Source: Senimuribacter intestinalis (GTDB taxonomy: Bacteria; Bacillota; Clostridia; Peptostreptococcales; Anaerovoracaceae). From it: a stretch of DNA of 64,000 bases. Positions 23,805 through 31,874 of this stretch are shown here, piece by piece (positions within the stretch are counted from its first letter, which is position 1; every line of letters starts with the position of its first letter). The notes below the pieces were generated by a model, which saw only the letters and a program-made list of their open reading frames with translations, ran no database searches and had not been told where the DNA came from. The position numbers and the translations under genes are program-made. Location: NCBI GenBank assembly GCA_943192975.1, contig CALPCJ010000015.1, positions 10,938 to 74,937 of the forward strand, read 5' to 3'.

Positions 23805-23908
23805 TTCATTCTTTGGTTTTAAGCGTTTTTTTGACAATCTGAGGACGATACAGACGTGCGCGGCAAGCGCACAAGGCAGACCTGATGACGTGGCGGCAAA
23901 AGAATGAA
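23805..23908 (+). other. Structured RNA-like leader upstream of RNA methyltransferase gene
   Basis: A perfect 10-base inverted repeat, TTCATTCTTT (23805-23814) and AAAGAATGAA (23899-23908), encloses a GTGCGC/GCGCAC hairpin (23856-23872) and repeated CAGAC elements. It ends 20 bases before the methyltransferase start and overlaps the region where its Shine-Dalgarno (GGAG at 23912) lies. In some Firmicutes rnpB stands upstream of this gene family, but the RNase P signatures are absent. The rest of 23641-23928 shows nothing else. Confidence 0.45.
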
Positions 23909-23928
23909 GACAGGAGCACAGAATACAT

Positions 23929-25059
23929 ATGAAATTGGAATTAATTGCAACCGCAACTTTTGGACTTGAAGCGGTAGTAAAACGTGAAATACAGGATTTA
24001 GGGTATAAGATTCTGAAATCAGAAGACGGAAAAATTACCTATCTGGGCGATGAGCGGGCGATCGTGCGCAGCAATTTGTGGCTTCGCAGCGCGGACAGGG
24101 TGCTGCTTAAAATGGCGGAATTTAATGCGGTGACCTTTGAGGAACTTTTTCAGCAGACCAGAGGGCTTGCTTGGGAACAGCTGATTCCCCTGGATGGAAA
24201 ATTTACGGTGACAGGGACATCGGTGAAATCAAAACTCCACAGTGTTCCTGCATGCCAGAGTATTGTAAAAAAGGCAATTGTAGAGCGGCTCAGAGAATAC
24301 TATATGGCGGAGTATTTTGAGGAAACAGGCGCAGAATACACCGTAAAAGTAACAATTTTGAAAGATCATGTGACTTTGACGGTGGATACCAGCGGCGCAG
24401 GTTTGCATAAGAGAGGCTATCGCGTGCGTGATGTGGCAGCACCTATCAAGGAGACGCTTGCGGCGGCTATGGTGCAATTGTCCTTTTGGCGTGAAGGCAG
24501 ATTGCTGGTGGACCCATGCTGCGGCAGCGGCACAATTCCCATCGAAGCTGCTATGATCGGCAGAAACATTGCGCCGGGACTTAATCGGACCTTTGCAGCG
24601 GAAGGCTGGGAGTTGATTGATTCAAAAGTCTGGAAAGAAGAGAGAAAAAAGGCTTTCGGCGCTATAAATTATGACAGCGAGCTTCGGATCTTTGCTTTTG
24701 ACGTGGACGAAAAAGCTATCACAAGCGCTAAGGAAAATGCCATCGAAGCGGGTGTGGATGACTGCATCATATTTAAGCAGATGCCTATGCAGAAACTCGT
24801 AGCAAAAGAAACCGGCGGCATTATTATTACCAATCCACCTTACGGTGAGCGAATCGGTGAGAAGAAGCAAATTGAGAGTATTTATCGGAAATACAGCGAG
24901 TTTTTTAAGGAAAATCCGACCTGGTCACTATTTCTGGTGACTACAGATAAGGAATTGGAGGCGAAGACTTTAGGAAGACCTGCAGACCGCAGGCGTAAGC
25001 TTTACAATGGCAGACTTGAGGTGTGTTATTATCAGTTTCACGGGAAGAAGGAGTTCTAA
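23929..25059 (+). CDS. THUMP-domain class I SAM-dependent rRNA methyltransferase (YpsC/RlmL-like)
   Basis: A 376-residue RNA methyltransferase. An N-terminal ferredoxin-like/THUMP region (residues about 1-155) binds RNA, and a Rossmann methyltransferase domain has VDPCCGSGTIPIEAAMIGRN (SAM binding), FDVDEKAITSAKENA and the catalytic NPPYGERIG, typical of N2-guanine methylation. It is related to the N-terminal half of E. coli RlmL, so the likely target is a 23S rRNA guanine. Length matches YpsC homologues (about 380). It is followed after three bases by the MocR-type gene. Confidence 0.92.
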   Translation: MKLELIATATFGLEAVVKREIQDLGYKILKSEDGKITYLGDERAIVRSNLWLRSADRVLLKMAEFNAVTFEELFQQTRGLAWEQLIPLDGKFTVTGTSVKSKLHSVPACQSIVKKAIVERLREYYMAEYFEETGAEYTVKVTILKDHVTLTVDTSGAGLHKRGYRVRDVAAPIKETLAAAMVQLSFWREGRLLVDPCCGSGTIPIEAAMIGRNIAPGLNRTFAAEGWELIDSKVWKEERKKAFGAINYDSELRIFAFDVDEKAITSAKENAIEAGVDDCIIFKQMPMQKLVAKETGGIIITNPPYGERIGEKKQIESIYRKYSEFFKENPTWSLFLVTTDKELEAKTLGRPADRRRKLYNGRLEVCYYQFHGKKEF

Positions 25060-25062
25060 TCC

Positions 25063-26532
25063 ATGCAGGTGGTTGTAGATAGGGAGAGCAGAACGCCAAT
25101 TTACTGGCAGATAGCAGATCAGATCAAGGAAAAGATTATCAGCGGACAAATGCCTGACGGCTTTGTGCTGCCGTCAGAGCGTGCTTTTGCCCAGATGCTG
25201 GGAGTACATAGAAATACCATTATTAAAGCCTATACTGCCCTGAAGGATGAAGAAATTGTGGAGTCTGTTCGCGGCGTAGGGTACCGCGTTGCCTATCAAA
25301 GTAAAGACTTTTACGAGCCGGATGTTCGTAAAAAGGTTAATTGGAGTGCGGTGATTAAAGATGAATATCAGGATATGGAACGAACCTTTGACGAGATTTT
25401 TCAGAGAAGTTCCGATGCAAATAATATTTCTTTTGCCACCGGTTTGCCGCCGGCAGTGTATGATGAGGCGAATCTTGCGGCGGATTTTGCAGCGATTTTA
25501 AACGAGCAGGGAGGAAAATCCTCCTTTTTGACGCCTTATCAGGGCGATTTGGAACTGCGGCAAAGGGTGATCTCTTATCTGCGTACCAAAGGTATTAAGG
25601 CTGGGCTTAATCAGGTTCAGATTTTGTCGGAAACCAATCAGGCGCTGGACTTTATTGTAACTGCTATGCTGAAAGAGGGTGACAGGGTTATTGTGGAGGA
25701 GCCGGTATCGCCTGATGTTTATCGGGTGATCAAGCTGGCAGGCTGCAAGGCAGTTACAGTGCCGGTGGATCAGGACGGTATTGTCTGCGATCACTTGGAA
25801 GCGCTCATTGAAACCCATAGACCGAAGTTTATCTATGTCAATTCCAGTTATCATGATCCGACCGGAAACATTTTGTCGGTAGAGCGAAGAAAAAAGCTGC
25901 TGGAGATTTCTAATCGGTATAGACTGCCTATCGTAGAGGAGGACGCTGCGTCAGAGTTAGCCTTTGAAGATGATGTCATGCCGACGCTGAAAGCTATGGA
26001 TAGGAGTGAAAATGTAATTTACATTTACTCTTTCTCCCTGACCTTTATTCCTGGACTTTCCATGGCATTTGTCGTGGCACCGGAAAAGCTGATTAAGAGT
26101 CTAAGTTATTTGGTGTCCATTCGCGTAATGACCTTGGACTGGATTACCCAGAAGCTGCTTGCCAAGTACATTACCAGTGGAAAATTTTATGAAAATGCAA
26201 GGCGCATTACAGAACTGAACCGGGAGAAGCGGGATTTGATGTGCGGATTCTTAGATCGGCTGGTGCCTCTGGGGCTTTCTTATGAAAAACCGCGGGGCGG
26301 TGTATATGTGTGGTGTCATCTGCCGGAAGGTGTAGACGGCAAAGAGGTTGCGGCTGTCTGTACGCGTTGCGGGATTTCTATCGTGCCTGGAGACATTTTT
26401 TATCCTAACAAAAATGGCGGCAGAGACTGCATACGCCTTAATTACTCTTTTGAAACCAAGGCACGAATCAAGCTAGGAATGGAGAATTTGATTGAGATTA
26501 TTACAAACCTTGCGCAGAGGACTTCCTTATAA
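25063..26532 (+). CDS. MocR-type GntR/aminotransferase-fold regulator lacking the PLP lysine
   Basis: A 489-residue MocR-family regulator: N-terminal GntR winged helix (SGQMPDGFVLPSERAFAQML, HRNTIIKAYTALKDEEIVES) and a C-terminal fold-type I aminotransferase-like domain (NSSYHDPTGN, FSLTFIPGLSMAFVVAPEKL). In active relatives the Schiff-base lysine stands in a SFSKT motif; here the codon at 26038-26040 gives Leu (residue 326). The usual EDDYDSE motif has become EEDAASE. Covalent PLP binding is therefore unlikely. It lies just upstream of the arc operon, whose promoter has direct repeats that would suit a MocR regulator. Confidence 0.85.
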   Translation: MQVVVDRESRTPIYWQIADQIKEKIISGQMPDGFVLPSERAFAQMLGVHRNTIIKAYTALKDEEIVESVRGVGYRVAYQSKDFYEPDVRKKVNWSAVIKDEYQDMERTFDEIFQRSSDANNISFATGLPPAVYDEANLAADFAAILNEQGGKSSFLTPYQGDLELRQRVISYLRTKGIKAGLNQVQILSETNQALDFIVTAMLKEGDRVIVEEPVSPDVYRVIKLAGCKAVTVPVDQDGIVCDHLEALIETHRPKFIYVNSSYHDPTGNILSVERRKKLLEISNRYRLPIVEEDAASELAFEDDVMPTLKAMDRSENVIYIYSFSLTFIPGLSMAFVVAPEKLIKSLSYLVSIRVMTLDWITQKLLAKYITSGKFYENARRITELNREKRDLMCGFLDRLVPLGLSYEKPRGGVYVWCHLPEGVDGKEVAAVCTRCGISIVPGDIFYPNKNGGRDCIRLNYSFETKARIKLGMENLIEIITNLAQRTSL

Positions 26533-26555
26533 CTGATATTTTTTGATTTTGCGAT

Positions 26556-26596
26556 AAAGCGTCGCCAGACTGATATTTGAGCTGGCGGCGCTTTCT
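26556..26596 (+). terminator. Rho-independent terminator after MocR gene
   Basis: AAAGCGTCGCCAG (26556-26568) and CTGGCGGCGCTTT (26582-26594) form a stem with one mismatch. The T-run is short. Confidence 0.75.
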
Positions 26597-26676
26597 TACG
26601 TATAATAACAATGCTTGATTGTTTGTAAACGGTTCAATCGCTGGTTTTGGTGGATTTTAGTAGTTTTTGGAATATA

Positions 26677-26744
26677 CTGGTACTTTAAAAAATAAAAGTG
26701 CTGGTACTTTAATTTTTTGACAAATATAGTATCATTTTTAGTAA
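26677..26744 (+). promoter_or_regulatory. arc operon promoter with CTGGTACTTTAA direct repeats
   Basis: CTGGTACTTTAA occurs at 26677-26688 and 26701-26712 (24-base period), immediately upstream of TTGACA (26717-26722). A 16-base spacer and TAGTAA (26739-26744) follow. The direct-repeat operator is unlike an ARG box and would suit a dimeric GntR/MocR-type regulator. Confidence 0.6.
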
Positions 26745-26803
26745 AGAGAGTTAAACTATCTGACATGAACGATTTTTAACGAAATGAAAAGGAGAACACA
26801 CCA

Positions 26804-27799
26804 ATGGCAGTAAACTTAAAAGGAAGAAGTTTCTTAACACTTATGGATTTCACACCAGAAGAAATCAGATACATGCTTGACCTGGCACATGACCTGAAGG
26901 CAAAGAAAAGAGCGGGTATCTGCAATCAGATTCTGAAAGGCAAGAACATTGTTCTGCTGTTTGAGAAAACTTCCACAAGAACCAGATGCGCATTTGAAGT
27001 GGCAGCAATGGACGAAGGCGCTGGCGTTACATTCCTGGATTCCAGCTCCTCCCAGATGGGCAAGAAAGAAACCATGGAAGACACTGCAAAAGTATTAGGA
27101 AGATTCTACGATGGTATCGAATACAGAGGCTTCGATCAGGAAGTTGTAGAAGGTCTTGCTAAATATGCTGGCGTACCTGTATGGAACGGTCTGACCGACG
27201 TTGACCACCCGACTCAGATTCTGGCAGACCTTTTGACTATCGAAGAACATTGCGCTAAACCGCTGAACAGAGTTAAAGTTGTATTCAGTGGCGACGTTAG
27301 AAACAACATGTCCTACGCTTGGATGTACGGCTGTGCTAAGATGGGTATGCACTTTGTTGCTTACGGACCGGACGAGCTGGCAAAAGAACTGAAACAGGAT
27401 GTTATCGCAGAAGTACAGGAAGTTGCAAAGAAAACTGGTGCAACTATCGAAGTATCCTCTGATCCGGCTTGCCTGAAAGGCGCGGATGTCATCTATGCTG
27501 ACGTATGGGCTTCCATGGGTGAAGAAGCAGAAATTCCTGAAAGAGTTAGACTGCTGACACCATTTAAGGTAACTGAAGAATTGATGGCAGCAACAGAAAA
27601 TCCTGATTGCCTGTTCATGCACTGCCTGCCTTCTTTCCACGACTTTGAAACTAAGATGGCTAAGTCTCAGATGGAAGCTGGCTACGATATCCGCGAAGTC
27701 ACCGACGAAGTATTCAGAAGCAAGAACTCCGTTGTATTTGACGAAGCAGAAAACAGAATGCATACGATTAAGGCTGTTATCGTTGCTACAATCGGCTAA
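26804..27799 (+). CDS. arcB: Ornithine carbamoyltransferase, catabolic (arc operon)
   Basis: A 331-residue ornithine carbamoyltransferase. In the deiminase pathway it phosphorolyses citrulline to ornithine and carbamoyl phosphate. Motifs: carbamoyl-phosphate loop STRTR, HPTQILADLLT, the ornithine-side MHCLPSFHD and FDEAENRMHTIKAV. I call it arcB rather than argF because arcA and arcC follow. With carAB and argG elsewhere in the window, an anabolic role cannot be excluded. AAAAGGAG precedes the ATG. Codon use is strongly biased, as in highly expressed genes. Confidence 0.93.
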   Translation: MAVNLKGRSFLTLMDFTPEEIRYMLDLAHDLKAKKRAGICNQILKGKNIVLLFEKTSTRTRCAFEVAAMDEGAGVTFLDSSSSQMGKKETMEDTAKVLGRFYDGIEYRGFDQEVVEGLAKYAGVPVWNGLTDVDHPTQILADLLTIEEHCAKPLNRVKVVFSGDVRNNMSYAWMYGCAKMGMHFVAYGPDELAKELKQDVIAEVQEVAKKTGATIEVSSDPACLKGADVIYADVWASMGEEAEIPERVRLLTPFKVTEELMAATENPDCLFMHCLPSFHDFETKMAKSQMEAGYDIREVTDEVFRSKNSVVFDEAENRMHTIKAVIVATIG

Positions 27800-27860
27800 T
27801 CTTTTTGCCCAGACTTTGCCTGATTAGGCAAAATGGACAGCGTAGCGATACGTTATCCTT
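27800..27860 (+). repeat. Small hairpin repeat element (intergenic copy)
   Basis: It begins directly after the arcB stop codon. A stem TTTGCCT/AGGCAAA is followed by AGGCAAAATGGACAGCGTAG (27826-27845), which matches 30581-30600 in 18 of 20 bases. The latter copy interrupts a gene, which indicates a mobile or formerly mobile hairpin element. Confidence 0.6.
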
Positions 27861-27912
27861 GTGGCTCTGTTCTGCTTCAAGGAGCGGAAACCTTATAAGA
27901 CAATAAATCTTG

Positions 27913-27949
27913 CTGCCGCGGGTCTTTTCCGGCTTGCGGCAGTTTTATT
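27913..27949 (+). terminator. Internal terminator between arcB and arcA
   Basis: CTGCCGC (27913-27919) and GCGGCAG (27936-27942), then TTTTATT. It may lower arcA-arcC expression relative to arcB, or arcA may have its own promoter. Confidence 0.65.
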
Positions 27950-28007
27950 CCTGAGGGATGCCGAATCTTTTGGTTTGGCTCATAAGAAAATTTTGGGGGA
28001 AAGAATT

Positions 28008-29225
28008 ATGAAACCAGGAATTCACAACTATTCTGAAATAGGAAAATTAAACAAAGTACTTCTTCATAGAATTGGCGAAGAAGTAGAAGGTCTTGTTCCC
28101 GACAACTTTGAAAGACTGTTATTTGATGACATTCCTTTCTTAAAAGTTGCACAGCAGGAACACGATAGATTTGCGGAGGTTCTCAGAGAAAACGGCGTAG
28201 AAGTTGTTTATTATGTGGACGAAACTGCAAAGGCGCTGAAAGACCCTGCGGTCAAGGCAGAGTTTTTGAACAAATTTTTAGACGAAAGTCACTTGAATTC
28301 CATGGGCGTCAGAGAGGCGATTTACGATTATCTGATTAACATGGATGAGAAATCCATGGTGGCAAAGCTGATTGCGGGCGTGAAGAGAGACGAAATCGAT
28401 GTACAGACTAAGTCTTTAGCAGACTTTATTTCTTCTTCATATCCGTTCTATATGGAACCGATGCCGAATCTGTACTTTACAAGAGATCCGGGCGCATGTG
28501 TCGGAAATGGTATCAATATCCACCATATGAGCACGCTAACCAGAAGAAGAGAAGCATTGCTTCTGAAGTACATGTTCCTGCACAATAAAGATTTTGCGCC
28601 AGAAGGCTCTCAGATATGGTACGACTATGACCACGAGTATTCCATCGAAGGCGGAGATGTGCTGGTTCTTAATTCAGAAACCGTTGCAATTGGACTTTCT
28701 GAAAGAACGACAGCGCCGGCGATCGAAAGATTTGCAGAAAACATGCTGAATAAATCTACGTTCAAGAGAGTATTAGTATTTGATATTCCAAAGAGAAGAG
28801 CGTTCATGCATCTGGACACTGTATTTACTATGGTTGACTATGACAAGTTTACCATTCATCCAGAAATCGAAGGACCTCTGCAGCTCTTTGAAATCACATT
28901 AGGTAAAGACGGAAAAGCAAACTTCAAATCCGTTACAGATTCCTTAGACCACATTCTGGGCAAAGTGCTGAATCTGCCTGCAGTTGATCTGATTCGCTGC
29001 GGCGGAAACGATATGATGGCTGCACAGAGAGAGCAGTGGAACGACGGTTCCAATACCCTTTGCATTGCGCCGGGCACAGTTGTTACTTACGAGAGAAACT
29101 ATGTAACCAACGATCTGCTCGATAAAAAGGGCGTAAAAGTACTGACAATTCCAAGTGCGGAATTATCCAGAGGCAGAGGGGGTCCAAGATGTATGTCTTG
29201 CCCTGTAAACAGAGATGACCTGTAA
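28008..29225 (+). CDS. arcA: Arginine deiminase
   Basis: A 405-residue arginine deiminase, which converts arginine to citrulline and ammonia. The start is the ATG at 28008 with GGGGGAAAG upstream. The guanidino-modifying-enzyme fold is shown by NLYFTRDPGACVG, SIEGGDVLVL, MHLDTVFTMVD and the catalytic Cys (C395) in GGPRCMSCP. Many arginine deiminases read CMSMP here, so the extra Cys is a small variation. Length is normal (about 405-410). It is the first enzyme of the pathway, although second in the operon. Confidence 0.96.
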   Translation: MKPGIHNYSEIGKLNKVLLHRIGEEVEGLVPDNFERLLFDDIPFLKVAQQEHDRFAEVLRENGVEVVYYVDETAKALKDPAVKAEFLNKFLDESHLNSMGVREAIYDYLINMDEKSMVAKLIAGVKRDEIDVQTKSLADFISSSYPFYMEPMPNLYFTRDPGACVGNGINIHHMSTLTRRREALLLKYMFLHNKDFAPEGSQIWYDYDHEYSIEGGDVLVLNSETVAIGLSERTTAPAIERFAENMLNKSTFKRVLVFDIPKRRAFMHLDTVFTMVDYDKFTIHPEIEGPLQLFEITLGKDGKANFKSVTDSLDHILGKVLNLPAVDLIRCGGNDMMAAQREQWNDGSNTLCIAPGTVVTYERNYVTNDLLDKKGVKVLTIPSAELSRGRGGPRCMSCPVNRDDL

Positions 29226-29289
29226 TGCTTAGCGTATTGACAGGCACACAGAGTGTAGAACAAAATTAGAGTATTAGGAGAATTACAAT

Positions 29290-30234
29290 ATGGCAGAGAA
29301 AATTGTGATCGCCTTAGGCGGAAATGCTTTGCAGTCCGGAAAGAGCGAAGCGACAGCTGAAGCACAGCTTGAAGTTGTTAAGAAAACTTGTGAATATATT
29401 GCAGATATCAGCTGCAAAGGTTATGAAATCGGTCTGGTTCACGGAAACGGACCGCAGGTCGGCAGAATTTTGCTGGCTTCTGAGACAGCAAAAGATGTTA
29501 CCCCAGCAATGCCGTTTGATGTTTGCGGCGCTATGTCCCAGGGTTACATCGGATATCATCTGCAGCAGGCGCTGAAATATGCACTGAGCAAAAAAGGCAG
29601 AAATCTTCCTGTTCTGACTGTTGCAACACAGATGGTTGTGGAAAAGAGCGATAAAGCATTCCAGAACCCGACAAAACCAATCGGTCCGTTCTATTCAGAA
29701 GCAGAAGCAAAAGCTTTAGAGACAGAAAAAGGATACACAATGAAGGAAGATGCAGGCAGAGGCTTCAGAAGAGTTGTAGCTTCCCCGCTTCCTAGAAAAA
29801 TCGTTGAAATCGACGCAGTTAAGAAACTATGGGATACTTCCATTGTAATTTCCTGCGGCGGAGGAGGAATCCCTGTAGTAGAAAATGCTGACGGTTCTAT
29901 GGAAGGTGTGGCAGCTGTAATCGATAAGGATTTTGCAGCAGAACTTCTGGCTGAACAGGTTGAGGCTGATGTACTGATGATTCTGACCGAGGTAGAAAAA
30001 GTTGCAATCAACTTTAATAAACCGGATCAGAAGAATTTGGATAACCTGAATCTGGAAGACGCAGTTAAATACATCGAAGAAGGACAGTTTGCACCTGGAA
30101 GCATGCTGCCGAAGGTAGAAGCTGCGATGAAGTTTGTCAGAGCATATCCGAACAAGAAAGCTATCATCACTTCTCTTGATAAGGCTATTGACGCATTAGA
30201 AGGTAAAACTGGTACAGTTATTACTTTCGCATAA
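29290..30234 (+). CDS. arcC: Carbamate kinase
   Basis: A 314-residue carbamate kinase, which transfers phosphate from carbamoyl phosphate to ADP; this is the ATP-yielding step of arginine fermentation. Features: IALGGNAL start, LVHGNGPQVGRIL, the PTKPIGPFY insert typical of carbamate kinases, ISCGGGGIPV and VEKVAINF. It lies 64 bases after arcA and is followed by a clear terminator. No arcD-type arginine/ornithine antiporter is adjacent; the YfcC transporter at 50821 is a possible but unproven partner. Confidence 0.96.
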   Translation: MAEKIVIALGGNALQSGKSEATAEAQLEVVKKTCEYIADISCKGYEIGLVHGNGPQVGRILLASETAKDVTPAMPFDVCGAMSQGYIGYHLQQALKYALSKKGRNLPVLTVATQMVVEKSDKAFQNPTKPIGPFYSEAEAKALETEKGYTMKEDAGRGFRRVVASPLPRKIVEIDAVKKLWDTSIVISCGGGGIPVVENADGSMEGVAAVIDKDFAAELLAEQVEADVLMILTEVEKVAINFNKPDQKNLDNLNLEDAVKYIEEGQFAPGSMLPKVEAAMKFVRAYPNKKAIITSLDKAIDALEGKTGTVITFA

Positions 30235-30259
30235 ACAAAATAGATATACTGACAGAAAG

Positions 30260-30296
30260 CACCCGTATGGAGACTAAATCTCTATGCGGGTGTTTT
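30260..30296 (+). terminator. Terminator of the arc operon
   Basis: CACCCGTATGGAGA (30260-30273) and TCTCTATGCGGGTG (30279-30292) pair with one wobble-type mismatch, then TTTT. Confidence 0.85.
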
Positions 30297-30556
30297 CATG
30301 ATTTGATTTTGGAAAATAAAAGAAGAATCAAGAGATTAAGGGATAATAAACCATTTTTGGGAGTTGCTAAAGGGGAAGTTTTATGCTAAAATAGGATAGA
30401 GGTAAAAAAGAATTTGCAATCTAAACAGTCATATTGGCTGTTTTTTCTTTTTGCCTCTTTTTTGTTGATAACATATGAGGGAGGTATTAGACATGAAGAA
30501 ACAATCACTATTTGAAAATAAACGAAGAGGATTTTTTAATCTATATGACGACTGCC

Positions 30557-30645
30557 TTTTCGCCCCAGCTTTAGCTGGATAGGCGAAACGGACAGCGTAG
30601 GTTGCGAAGCAACCGGAGGAGTGAGCGCAGCGAACGTTGGGTATT
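30557..30645 (+). mobile_element. ~90-base hairpin insertion inside the Rpn-family gene
   Basis: Nested hairpin TTTCGCC/GGCGAAA with inner CCAGC/GCTGG, then AGGCGAAACGGACAGCGTAG (30581-30600), hairpin GGTTGC/GCAACC and GAGTGAGCGCAGCGAACG. It splits a conserved protein motif and is related to 27800-27860. The exact ends and target duplication cannot be fixed; TTTC occurs at both edges. Confidence 0.7.
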
Positions 30646-31375
30646 TCATTATATTTTCTCCAGGGATGCGGAGGAAAATAAGCAGGCACTGATTGCAATT
30701 ATCAACGTGATATTGGGACGAGAGGCAGATCCGATAGAGTCTATTCAGATTATGAACCCATACATTTACGGGGAGAAACCCTATATGAAGGGTGCGGTTT
30801 TGGACATTAAGGCGCAAACCAGTCTGGGAGAGCTGTTGGATATTGAAATGCAGAATGGAAACTTGGAATTCTATGCTGACCGTTCTGTTTTTTACTGTGG
30901 AAAATTAATTAACTTATCATTGGAAAAAGGGGAAGACTATGATAAAATGAAAAAAAGTATTGTAATTTCAATTGTGAAGGGGAATGTGCTCCTGCAAACG
31001 AAGAAATTACATAGTACCTTTTACTTTTTGGAGAGTGAGGAACATTTTAGGCTGTCGGAGACTGCAGAGATTCACTTTGTGGAGCTTGAGAAAGTGGATG
31101 TGCATAAGTCGATAGAGGAAATGGATCCTTTGGAGCGTTTGGCAGCGTACATGCTTTTTGCAGGAGATCGGACGCAGGAGATGTATGTGCAGGATTTAAT
31201 AGAGCGAGGAGGGGAGGCTGTTACGATGGCGGAAAGATTGTTTAAAGAATTAACAGAGGATCAGATAGCCTTTGAGATGCGGGAACAGCAGATTAAGACA
31301 GAGCATGCTTTAGCAACCCTGCGATTTGTAGAGGAAAAGCGTAAGGCGGAGTTGGCTCAGAAGGAAGCCGGCATG

Positions 31376-31480
31376 CAGAAAAAGGAAGCTGATGTGCAGA
31401 AGAAGGAAGCTGATGTGCAGAAGAAGGAAGCTGATGTGCAGAAGAAGGAAGCTGATGTACAGAAGAAAGAAGCTGAAGTT
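31376..31480 (+). repeat. Five tandem 21-base repeats (QKKEADV heptads)
   Basis: Five almost identical 21-base units encode QKKEADV or QKKEAEV, part of a coiled coil in the Rpn-family pseudogene. The near-identity at DNA level suggests recent slippage expansion. Confidence 0.9.
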
Positions 31481-31732
31481 GAATCCCGACAGGATGAATT
31501 AGACATTCAACAACGGGCACTGGACATTCAACAGAAGGAATTAGATGTTCAGCAGCAGGAATTGGACATTAAACAGCAGGCGTTGAGCGTGCAACAGGAG
31601 CAGCTGCATGCGCAGCGGAGAAGTATTGCGATTACACTAAAAAAGGCAGGAATTGATGTTGCGCAAATTTCGATTTTAACAGGCCTAAGTATAGAAGAGG
31701 TCTCTTCATTATGAAGAATAATGAAGCGCATA

Positions 31733-31792
31733 AAAGAACTGAAAATCCAAGCGGATCAAAATGATGTTCGTAAGGGAATTTCAGTTCTTTTT
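31733..31792 (+). terminator. Terminator-like hairpin with wide loop
   Basis: AAAGAACTGAAA (31733-31744) and TTTCAGTTCTTT (31779-31790) are perfect 12-base arms, followed by T-rich sequence. The 34-base loop is long for a terminator. Confidence 0.6.
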
Positions 31793-31816
31793 CTTTCTCT
31801 GATTTCCAAGGAATCT

Positions 31817-31846
31817 TTGACCTTTCTGTATCCACTGTGCTATACT
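31817..31846 (+). promoter_or_regulatory. Promoter of the CooC/dehydratase operon
   Basis: TTGACC (31817-31822), 18-base spacer, TATACT (31841-31846) with an extended TGC before it, 29 bases upstream of the CooC-like start. Confidence 0.65.
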
Positions 31847-31874
31847 GATAAGAGTAACAAAAGGAGGCAAATCT

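Larger units (their letters stand above)
30493..31714 (+). pseudogene. Rpn/PD-(D/E)XK nuclease family gene interrupted by a hairpin element
   Basis: The 5' piece has a proper start (ATG at 30493 after GAGGGAGG) and reads MKKQSLFENKRRGFFNLYDD before stopping inside an inserted hairpin sequence. After the insert the reading resumes in another frame at about 30646 (HYIFSRDAEENKQALIAI) and continues to 31714. The remaining protein has the Rpn-family core (AVLDIKAQTSLGELLDIEMQ: the D and the ExQ of the PD-(D/E)XK site), a LERLAAYMLFAGD segment, a long heptad-repeat coil and the typical C-terminal end LTGLSIEEVSSL. Rpn proteins are recombination-promoting nucleases, often annotated as transposases. 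The frame break makes a full product impossible without recoding. Confidence 0.8.

Noticed and set aside
23700..23928. rnpB (RNase P RNA) upstream of the YpsC-like gene, as in some Firmicutes
   Set aside because: The gap is too short and the GAGGAAAGTCC and ACAGAAA-type signatures are absent.
27095..27763. 222-residue minus-strand open frame inside arcB
   Set aside because: Antisense shadow caused by the strong codon bias of arcB; no start signals.
30493..31714. Intact start of the Rpn-family gene at 30602
   Set aside because: That start lies inside the inserted hairpin element and lacks a ribosome site; the true start is at 30493 and the frame is broken.
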